From: Dermanyssus gallinae
Taxonomy: Eukaryota; Arthropoda; Arachnida; Mesostigmata; Dermanyssidae
NCBI GenBank assembly: GCA_003439945.1
Contig: QVRM01002357.1
Coordinates: forward strand, 62,001-126,000
DNA length: 64,000 nucleotides
Reading direction: 5' to 3'
The notes beneath the pieces are model-generated. The model ran no database searches and was not told where the DNA came from. It saw only the letters and a program-made list of their open reading frames with translations. This document shows positions 55,040-64,000 of the stretch, in pieces. Both the position numbers and the translations under genes were made by a program. Position 1 is the stretch's first letter. Each line of letters starts with the position of its first letter.

Positions 55040-56225
55040 TGGCTTTTGACTAGAACAGTACCTCAGCGCTTCAGTCGAACCCATGTTGACCAATAGCAAG
55101 GCAACGTCGCCTTAATTAATCAGGGCAACACACATAGATACAGACGTCCTTATAGTTGCTTAACGACGACCTGAATAGCAACAGATGGCTGTTTCGTACG
55201 TACTAGCTATTAACGTGGGTAACGATGTCGCACTAGAGTACAATGCAGCAGGAAAAGAAACGAAGGGGGGACGGGACGGCGAACGGTAATCATATCACAA
55301 ATCTACCATTATGACACCTACAAGATCCCTGTAACGTGTGCATTATTGTGTTTGTTCTGTGAACGTGACAGCCCTAATACTAGATTTTACAGTTAGTAAA
55401 AGTACTGTCCAGAGAAGTGAATATTGCAGGATCATTTTTTAATGGGAACTTTCGGGAATGCATCATGCGCATGCGCCGCTGGCAACTACTAGTAACGAGT
55501 GTGGGACTCACAAACTTACTAAACCCGTGCTCTTCCTCATCCCTCCAGGTTTGGAAATGTGTGGCATTTAGACATATCGCAGGGTCCTAATGCTTGCAAA
55601 CTGTTCTCAGTGCGATTGTTTCTCTGCTTGTTCACACGCAATACCTCTTGTAAAGTGATGTCCGATTATGCATATAAGTGTAACAAGAAATAGTAATTTC
55701 ATTATAGTGCTTTACATCTTTGAATCAAGACATTTACACTGCAAACCGGACGACAACTATTGAAATAATAAAAACAAAAAAAAACAGAGATAACCGCGGC
55801 TATGTAAACTATGTAACGGCTAGGTAGGCTATGTAAACAACTGAGACTGTATCTGTTATCACTGAAACGGGCGGAAAAGCGATTACAGACAGTAAGAAGA
55901 TAAGATCACGAATGGCCGCCTGGCCCAGTAGACGCTATTCAGCAGATGCAACAGCGCGCATAGCAGCTCGTCGCGTCTCAGACAACTTGTTTATATATAA
56001 ATATATATTGCTTCTTCAGCTGATGTCCCTAGAGTAATAATGTCTTGTAAACGACGTCGATGCAATGGACTTCGCTTATCTATGCTAAAAGGAACACATT
56101 AGGCAACAGAGGACCGAGTGAGAGAGGGAAAAACTAATAGAGAGAAGACGTTTGCCAGAGAGTGTCTACCCGCTAAATGTATGAGAAGCTCGTTCATCCG
56201 TGTCTCTTGTGCGTGTACGCGCCTG
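55040..56225. other. Mostly gene-free stretch
   Basis: Contains one diverged R1-like 3' UTR motif at 55498-55535 (minus strand: GGGTTTAGTAAGTTTGTGAGTCCCACACT). Otherwise nothing recognised. Confidence 0.45.
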
Positions 56226-56230
56226 AGCGC

Positions 56231-56231
<1 letters not shown>

Positions 56232-56263
<32 letters not shown>
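56232..56263. repeat. (TA)n microsatellite
   Basis: About 16 TA units. Confidence 0.97.
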
Positions 56264-56265
<2 letters not shown>

Positions 56266-56571
56266 ACTAAATTACGGTCTCAAAATTCAGATTTTTGAAG
56301 CAGACATGCAAATATAGTACATATCTAGAAAGTGTATCTGAGCGTGCCTCATTACCTACTCGAGTTCTTCAAGGACATACACGTACACAAACATTGCGTC
56401 TGATGAATTTTAGCACTAGCTCGATAAAACACTTTGTAGAAAAATACGACAATTTGTATTTCTTTTCAAATATACTTCTAAGCGCAGGCACTTACTTGCA
56501 GTCGTATAATCTCGGGAGAGCTTAGTAAAGGTCCGAACAATAGCACAAATATTTATTTCGCTTGGTTGGCG

Positions 56572-56572
<1 letters not shown>

Positions 56573-56662
<90 letters not shown>

Positions 56663-56668
56663 TATAGT
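56573..56668. repeat. (TA)n microsatellite, interrupted
   Basis: About 47 TA units with two CA interruptions. Confidence 0.97.
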
Positions 56669-56669
56669 G

Positions 56670-57320
56670 TATCGTGCCTTGTTATATAATAGTTTTTTTC
56701 AATACACGAGTACGAAAATACGTGATAACACTCAACCGTTCGTACTATGTATAAAATTTCTCTCTCTCTATATATATATATTTTTTTTCTCTGGTTTCCG
56801 TGCAGATCATTGACGCATATTGATTTTCAACAGAAAGACGAGCTGGCGGTGTAAATAAAATCAAAGTGAACTAGTAACGATGCTGCTGCTTAATGGTAGA
56901 TAGGCAAGGTGACGTTGGGCACTATAGTCGTATGCGCAGTCAATACGAAAAGATAAGCAGAGTGTCCGCTATCATACGGAAAGAAAGGCAAGAAAAAGAG
57001 AGGTAGAGAGACACACGCAAGCTCGCACTACACGAGGAAACAAGGTACGTTATATATTGTAACGATTAGCGACAATCTCTCTACTATATACTGCTTCTAC
57101 TGCATCTACGGCGACCTGCTGCCAATTCGGATGTGGCTCGTGGCTATCGTGCGACGCTAGCCCAGGAGCGTGACAAAGAAAAATCGTGCAATTCCCACCT
57201 GCCGGCGGCACGGCAATTTGTGACTGACGGCCTGCACCAGCAAGGCGGACTCCTAGCAACCAGTCCTCGCTGACTGACTCTGAAATCAGATCAAACGAAA
57301 TCGTCGTATGTTTTATATGT
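56670..57320. other. Gene-free stretch
   Basis: Nothing recognised. A 69-codon minus-strand frame at 57050-57259 has no motif. Confidence 0.4.
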
Positions 57321-57324
57321 TGTT

Positions 57325-57570
57325 GCGGCTAGAGGTCTCGTGGGTCAGTTACTATTGTCATCTGCCGAGGTGTTGCCGGTTCGATACCTATTGTTGATTG
57401 CATTTTTTGAGCGATGCTTACTGAGAATAGATGATAAACTACATTGATGAAAGCCAGTGGTCATGTTTGCATAAGGACTGTTGGGCAAACCCTAGATACC
57501 TCAGCATTTTATAACAACCTTCTTGAAATTTTTTGGAATTCTAGATATTTCAGCATGTCCGCTTATATGC
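57325..57570 (+). repeat. tRNA-like SINE family, copy 3 (head relic and body)
   Basis: The B-box-like GGTTCGATACC at 57378-57388 is preceded by a GCTAGAGGTCTCGTGGGTCAG head and followed by the family body (GATTGCATTTTTTGAGCGATGC, TACTGAGAATAGATGATAAAC, ACTGTTGGGCAAACCCTAGATA). The CTAGATA.(C/T)TCAGCAT tail motif occurs twice. Confidence 0.7.
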
Positions 57571-57574
57571 CGCT

Positions 57575-59520
57575 CTAAGCGCTCTGATATAAAATAGTGA
57601 CATGTGCATCTACGTATACATGTCAAGCGAATAAATAATCCATGCGGCCCATTTATATCAACGTTTCTTGCGAGCAAACACATAAGCGATCAAGGAGCGT
57701 TAGTATTGACTATCAAGAGCACTCACCTAACACAGTTTCTTTTTGGCACTCAACATCCAAGGATAGCTATAAAAGTTGCGACCTCTGAGACCTGCATACC
57801 TTCAAATGTTTTGCAAACGTTTCTTGTCAGTAGTTCTTATAGGCTTCACCTCGTATTGAGGTCTCTGTTGACCACTTCGCAAGTCGCTTATCATCTCCCT
57901 GATTTATCCGATCTACTTACACAGTAATGGAACGTGGCCGCTACTAGTGGGGACACGCGCTAGACTAAGAGGTTTAATTAACAGGCGGGCCGGCCATCTC
58001 TTTATTACTGCAAGTAAAGATTGCTGAGCCGAATCAGATTCTTATACTGAACGGTCTTTGTGTTCGAATGCGCCCAAAAACGAACCTAAACCTTAAACAG
58101 ACGGCACTCTCCTGAACTTTCCCAATGGCTGGTCTGTGCAAGTGATCAATAGCGGCGTCATGCAATCCAAGACCTCACTGACATTACTGGATGATTCTTT
58201 TGCCACCCAGCGGGAAACTGAGCGGAAGCTTGACCGGCGGCCTTATTGCTCCGTATAGTAAGCTCACAAAGGATCTGAACACTAAGCAGCAGTCGGAAAG
58301 TTTCTTTATGACGTCTTGTTGTGCAGAATAATCATCTGCGATGAAAGAAGTAATTACGTTTCGCAGTGGCATGGTAAGGCGATTTACAACAGAGGTGGAT
58401 GTTAACCAGGTCAGTCAGTTAGCTGCTTAATCTTACCCGTTGTAGTTTAATTATTTTGCACGCCAGGAACAATATCCATGTTGCCTGTGTGGGAAATAGG
58501 TACAAATAGCTATATATCAATACTGAGTTTAGACGGCAACTAACGCACTGGGCCATGTATAGTCCATGTACCTGGCCATTTTCCATTGTACAAAAAATGT
58601 ATGTGTTTTCACTGGATTAATTCAACCTATTATATTTGTTGCTCTGCTCTGTCTATTATTATTATGGGTCTGCTCTGTCTAGTTCGAAATATGATTTTTT
58701 TTTGCTTATTCGGTTGCTTTGCATGGCATATAATATTAGTAAAAAAAAAACGTTCCGCGCAAACAGAAGTTTGCTCTTTTCTTGAAAGTTTAGTTAATTT
58801 AGTCACCTTTTTAGCCTTGTTAATGCTAAAGGACACAATTCTAGATAAATCGAGTGAAATTGGAACAGTTGAACATGTTGCGTTTATTTGCGGTTAAATT
58901 ATGTGCGTTTGTGCGATTGGTATTGCTATGGGCTAGCAAGAAAAATATATGCTACTAAGAGCTGACTACCGCTTCCCTGGAGTATGCAGTCGCCCCATCC
59001 AGTAATGTCGGTTTCGAGACTCTGCAGCAGACAGACCGAAATGCATGGAAATGCATCGCTGACGGCAACCATACCCACGAATTTGGCAGAATGACAGGCG
59101 GTCTGCTCCTGGTTACGGCTAGGTTATGGGCCTGCGTTGACTCGACTGGATTCTCGATGCAGCTTTACTTCAACGCGGATAACTGACACTCACGAACGAG
59201 TAGGCGCCTGAATCTGGCGGATACAGTATTCTCTATGATGTGTTTAGCCTAGCCAACTTTCTTGCCTGCCTGTCTCTATGGTAATTCCTACAAACGGAAA
59301 TAAGAAAAAAAATAGTTAGGTACAGTTCTTTGCCTAGGCAATGCCTCTTCCGCACATTGGCTATTCGCGGATATGTGCTTGAACTGGTGTGGTCGTCAAA
59401 TTGAATTGGCCTGATAAAGTGCACCGAGCCAAAGCATTTCATATCTGATCGGTGAGAAGAGCGTAAAAGAGGAAAACTTAAATCGATGTGAGCTGAGGCA
59501 CGTTGTGGGGCTAAGGTTAC
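57575..59520. other. Gene-free stretch
   Basis: Only short frames (for example 57604-57927 and 58586-58897) without motif, splice context or neighbours. Confidence 0.45.
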
Positions 59521-59530
59521 TAAAACATAT

Positions 59531-59535
<5 letters not shown>

Positions 59536-59568
<33 letters not shown>
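59536..59568. repeat. (TA)n microsatellite
   Basis: About 16 TA units with one CA near the end. Confidence 0.97.
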
Positions 59569-59571
<3 letters not shown>

Positions 59572-60329
59572 TAATATACAGAGAGAACGAGATAGTGCAA
59601 CAAAAAAAGAAGAACCCAATTTAGGCAGCACAAAAAAATGATTACAGTTTAAAAAATATTACGCTTAGGCTACCTTTCCAACACTACGTTTCAGCATTTT
59701 ATTTATTAAAATACAAAACTTGTATTTTTGGGTAAGCCCAAAAACCACTCCTCACTAAAAATATTTCCAAACAGCGTTTTTGCTAGGTATTTGTTCGACC
59801 AAGTCGAAATATTACTAAGTTCCTCTTTTGAGTCAAACGTATTGTTGCAACACGCTGCACTCTTTCGCAGCCTTACTTCGTCTGTTTACAACCGCCTGTC
59901 AGACATATCGACAACATGGCCTCATGCCACTTGTCGTTGAAAACAAGTGAGTTTCGTCAATCCGATCATTCATTTGAAGTGGATCACCTCAAGGAACAAC
60001 AATGACCTCGATGCAGCCAATCCTCCCTCTTTTTCTCTTATCTCTTTTTATCAATTTATCCTCGGAGTTGCCTGGACAGTGGTTTGGAGTATAGCTATAT
60101 TGAAAACAATGTCCTCCTCTGCCTGCCTCAGCCTACTATAGCACTTTAGGTTGCTTATCATTTCTCGATGTTTTTTGCACTATATCCTCGGCCTAGTTGT
60201 TGTACTTGCTAGACAGGATTGTCCCACTCGGCAAAAAATATAAGTATATATATATATATGACAAATGGAGGCGTACGCTATGTTTAGCGCATAGCTCCGT
60301 GATAAAAAGCTCGTGTGAATTGACCCAGT

Positions 60330-62635
60330 GTCCTACCTCTGCGGTAGGTGTAGCCCATGTGAAGCGCCGATGCAGGGCCGAACCATACCGTTCAGTGCCC
60401 TGAGTGTCCCGGGTGTCCTGAACTGGAAGGCGCCCGCCCAAAGGACGCCTTACTTGAGATCGCGCAGCGAATTACCCGTGTCGCCGCAGAAGACACAATT
60501 CGAGTGTCAGAGCTTGAGCAAATTGTTTCGTAGCTCCGTCCCCGTCCCGCCGGGCAAAGCGCAGGTTGTGCAGCATAAAGTGGCATAGAACGCCAAGGGC
60601 AGTTCAAAACCTTCCTTAAAGCTCCCAATTGGTTCAAACTTTATTTTAAATGCTTCTACCGTCACTCGTCCTGTTGGTAAGAAAAACAACAGCAAGAACG
60701 CCGCCATGGGCAGCAGACACATTACGCGCAGAAACCGCATCAACACTCGAAGGACGCGCTTTTCACAGAAGTGGCCAGGAGCGCCGTCGATCTCGGTCAG
60801 CCGCGCCAGCATCGGAGGGAAGAGAAGGCGGCTTGGCTACAGCGACAACAACGGGACAAACAAAAGGAAAAGCCGGCACCAGAACGTGACGTCACTACGC
60901 TACACCCCCGTGACCCAGCTGAAGAGTCAATGGACTGCTGAGGCAGCCAGCTCAGATCCGCTGGACAAAGAAGGCTTCCAATTGGTAACGAGTAGAAGCA
61001 AAAGGAAGAGGAGGCTCGCTAGTGAGAATGGTGGATCGATTAACAACATCCCAGAGAAGCAAGAAGGACGCCTGGGGCTGAAGGAGAACGAGGACTCCCC
61101 AGAGACACAAGCGAATGGCAGTGGAACAACGCGATACTAACGCAAATAGGAAGCGCTGTCCTCTCCAGGCACGAAGTGCCGACGTATGCCTGAGCGAGCT
61201 AACATTGAGCAAACCGTGTGTTGCTTACGAAGGGCTTCAGGCTAACAACGTCCGCGGAACAGCTGCATCGTTGGCTAAACGGGAGGAAATTGAAGTGCGT
61301 TATATTTGGAAACTCAAAGTTTCCCGACCGGAATCCATTTTCTGCGTGGCTTTTGATGGAAATGATTATTGTATTTCAAATAGCGCTTTCTGGACAAAGG
61401 GCGTGAGCTTTCGGCATAGTCCGCGTTGGGTGAGAGGTGGGCGGAAGAGTTTACTGGCGGGCATTATTTAACAGCTAGGCAGTTATGACGCGTTCTGCCA
61501 TGACAGTTGCATGCTGCTCATAGCTGCAAAGTATTGCTTTGAAATTGCGAAGGTTTAAGTGGGGCTTTGCAGTTAGCACCACAATGCTTCCCTGAAAATG
61601 TGGCATTACACACTTCAGAAATTTTCATGTGAGAGGAACTACATTTTGATGAGATGCGAGGTTTTCATCTGAGTATTTCAGACGAAAGGCGGATAGGCCT
61701 GTGGGTGGACTTTTAGTCTATTTACGAGTAGGATCATTCTGAATGTAATCTGTGTGTTAGGCTGAGTGTTGGATGACACTCACCTCAGGTAGTTTCAACC
61801 TCGCATTGTTCTACCTGTCACCTCATTACGATTATGTTGTTGTTACCGATACGGCCAGTGCGAGTCAAGCGGGATTAAAATTCCATCTACCTACTCTGGT
61901 CGGCGGTGATTTCAACTGCCGTATTAATAGTGGCACCACCGACAGGAATGGCGATGTGCTTGTTGAGTTTCTATAGAATAGAGGCCTGTACTGCGTAGAT
62001 GAGCGTAATAAATATTCATTTTCCAAAACGGAATGAGCACTATCAATATCTTGTTTTACAATCTTCAACATCCGCTATAATTTAAGAGATGCGAGGTTCT
62101 TGGAAATTTAGCACAGACACATCTGTCATTGCTGGCGCCTCCAGGTGTGTCTGGCCGAGGGATACGCCGTAACTCCGTAACTTATTTTTTTGCCCCCCCC
62201 CCCCAACCGGTAACAAATTTGTCTAGGCAGCTAAATTTGCGTGCATTAATGTGCAAATCAAGGCTACTGAGATTAGCTTCTGAAGCTGAACATAGCAATA
62301 ACGCTTTGAAGACCACCATCAAAGCGGCTGTAGTTAAGAAGAGGTATAGAAAATACGGGCGCGACCCTTATACACAGGCTTGTTGCCTAAAACGCAAAGA
62401 AGCTGTGGGGCTTGTGCGTCAAGGGCTCTACATCCGATCTATGGTTGCTGATCGTAGGGTACTCTATGGCCGACAGAGAGCAATCTGCAAAAAACTACTT
62501 ACGAAAGTAAGCGCTGCTATGAATAAGGAGATGCGTATTCTTGATAGAGCAGAGCGCGAACCCCATGTCTACACTGTTCGTGGAAGAGGTTGTGCAGATC
62601 TTGCAACTAAAATCCAGTCGTCCTCTTTCCAATGA
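60330..62635 (+). pseudogene. LINE relic: gag end, AP-type endonuclease, linker
   Basis: Plus strand, several frameshifts. Near 60400-60540 a frame reads CPGCPELEGARPKDALLEIA and RITRVAAEDTIRVSELEQIV, a gag C-terminal block. 60700-61140 is highly charged and contains DKEGFQLVTSRSKRKRR, the motif that precedes the endonuclease in the 34-37-kb element. 61773-61976 encodes LFYLSPHYDYVVV and PTLVGGDFNCRINS, the endonuclease core, followed by a stop at FL*NRGLYCVDERN. 62129-62635 gives a basic linker (AAVVKKRYRKYGRDPYTQACC) that usually lies between endonuclease and RT. No RT follows: the sequence changes at about 62640. Confidence 0.75.
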
Positions 62636-62779
62636 AGTAGCCATCGCTCAGTATTAAAAATACGCAGCGTTCGTAGCAGTGCCTTACAACATGCCGTTTC
62701 TGAGTTGCACATACAGCATAAGGGGGGTAAGTTTGCGATGTAGGAATGCTAAAAGCAGCTACTATGACCCGGTGACAGT

Positions 62780-63990
62780 TGCTCGAGTGGGTAGATAAGC
62801 GAGCCAGTGTCACTGAGGGTCGGTTGCTCCGCGGGAGAATTTTTCACAGTTCCGCTGAAGGTTTAGCAGCTTTTACTGCTGTATTGCGCACATAAGGTGT
62901 TTCTGTGAGAGCCCTATTCAGGATCACGCTCAGGTACATAACTATAGGCATAGTTATGTACCTGAGCCCTACATGGTATGGTGCCCATGAGGTATGGTGC
63001 CCTTCCAGCCATAAACCTAGATTTTATAGAAGGCGTTCCGGGCCGTTTATAAGAAATGGTTCAGTTTTTATGAAGCAAGTTAGGATCCTAACAGTAGGTA
63101 GTTAGGTAACCATCAGTGGCAAATCATCTCTGTAGGCGATACAATAAACTTCTGGAGGATGTGAGAGTCTAAGTACTCCATCGGAGTTTATATTTTACAG
63201 GGTTGGTACCAGTACGGACCTTTTGGGGCGCCCGCTGTGACTACATATTTCACGCCTTCATGAGTAGATGCTCGGTCTTTTAGATACGACGCTAGGATAC
63301 CTCGCAAGTAGGGGCACACGACTTTGTATACAAGTGCGTTGTTTCTGGCATTCCACGAAAGCGTATTAAATACGTGTTTGATATTTATCTGTGCTTCAAC
63401 TATAGAATTTCGTCTAAAGGCGAATGTGTGAAGTGACGGGCTCGGTCTTCTAGATCTGTTACTAGTTTGATGTTGATAATGTGCTCCGCTTTGAATGGGC
63501 AGGATCACATACTTATATGGCGGTATTCCGGATGATCTCCTTATGGTTTACCTGGTTTCGGTATAAGGATAAACGTGCCGTGCTCCAATGCTTGCTTTAG
63601 AAGTAGATGCACGGCTTGCGGGGGATAGCATCTGGGCCTGGGGCTTTTTTTGGTCGTATGTGTGCGGCTACGATTCGGATAGCTTAGATTGTAGTTGCTG
63701 CAAAGGTAAAAACGTAAGCTTTTTTAAAGAGCACCGACTGTGCCGGGGTACTTCCAGGAAAAACGCAGTTACACTCAGTCGGGCTCCTTCTACTGGTAGG
63801 GGTGGCTGGGCACGGCGCATTTTGGGCACAATCTTGTACTCCTTTGCCTCAAGGGTCTTCTTCGACCTCTTCGCGCAATGAGTCTTATTTTAATATTCTT
63901 CCGGTATAATATCTTCCGATATATACACTCGACATAAGCGGTGGCAGGTTCTTCGCTTTTCAGGGCTTTGGCTATGCCACCAGTAACACG
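62780..63990 (-). pseudogene. R1-like LINE relic, family B (RT), runs to right edge
   Basis: Minus strand, 5' at the right edge. Near 63600-63650 AKKAPGPDAIPRK corresponds to GKAPGPDGVP. 63188-63508 reads FNTLSWNARNNALVYKVV, YLRGILASYLKDRAST and YVVTAGAPKGPYW (degenerate GVPQGS). 62800-62930 parallels 50446-50560 (TA.HVR/ETPYVRNTA block). Many stops. It points toward the LINE at 60330-62635, with the two 3' parts facing each other. Confidence 0.7.
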
Positions 63991-64000
63991 ACCGATTGAC

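Noticed and set aside
57604..57927. 107-codon plus-strand frame
   Set aside because: Starts in a SINE tail, has no motif and no splice context.

Overview
The window is nuclear DNA of a multicellular eukaryote. It holds one spliced, single-copy-looking gene (part of an ABCA-type lipid transporter) and otherwise AT-rich intergenic or intronic sequence full of long (TA)n tracts and decayed transposable elements. The mix of ABCA gene, mariner relatives, R1-like and restriction-like-endonuclease LINEs and a tRNA-like SINE fits an arthropod. A chelicerate such as a tick is my best guess, but this is inference, since no species-diagnostic sequence was tested.

Region 1 (1-16.4 kb, minus strand): the 5' half of an ABCA full-transporter gene. 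I could place nine exons (41-252, 1059-1269, 1724-2493, 3223-3480, 4052-4286, 6277-6492, 10826-11097, 12911-13114, 16277-16394). All splice phases agree and the exons sum to exactly 832 codons, running from the start methionine through TM1, the large luminal loop, TM2-TM6, NBD1 and the start of the domain after NBD1. The second half lies beyond the left edge. NBD1 keeps Walker A and the H-loop histidine but has lost the Q-loop glutamine, the LSGG signature and the catalytic glutamate (LDQP). The introns carry a mariner (4526-5809), a LINE relic (8.2-9.0 kb) and an R1-like LINE 3' fragment (9.5-10.3 kb).

Region 2 (16.4-31 kb): (TA)n tracts upstream of the first exon, a dispersed repeat (17.7-18.1 kb, second copy at 54.6-55.0 kb), a LINE relic (18.7-19.8 kb), a LINE with C2H2 finger, RT and restriction-like endonuclease on the minus strand (about 20.9-24.0 kb) with a truncated sister copy beside it, and a gag-like relic (26.8-27.4 kb).

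Region 3 (31-43 kb): a mariner deletion derivative, a second copy of the intronic mariner with an internal deletion, a 3.0-kb R1-like LINE framed by a 14-bp target duplication, SINE copies and further LINE relics.

Region 4 (43-64 kb): a 2.9-kb Tc1/mariner-superfamily element with about 600-bp terminal inverted repeats, sitting inside a (TA)n tract, its DD41D-spaced transposase broken by a single TGA; then LINE relics on both strands, an unassigned 131-codon reading frame (49.7-50.1 kb), and a LINE with gag and endonuclease parts (60.3-62.6 kb) facing an R1-like relic (62.8-64 kb).

Apart from the ABCA gene no cellular gene is convincing. The most notable items are the degenerate NBD1 in an otherwise open ABCA gene, the long-TIR DD41D element, and the LINE copies whose ends abut TA/TAA microsatellites.
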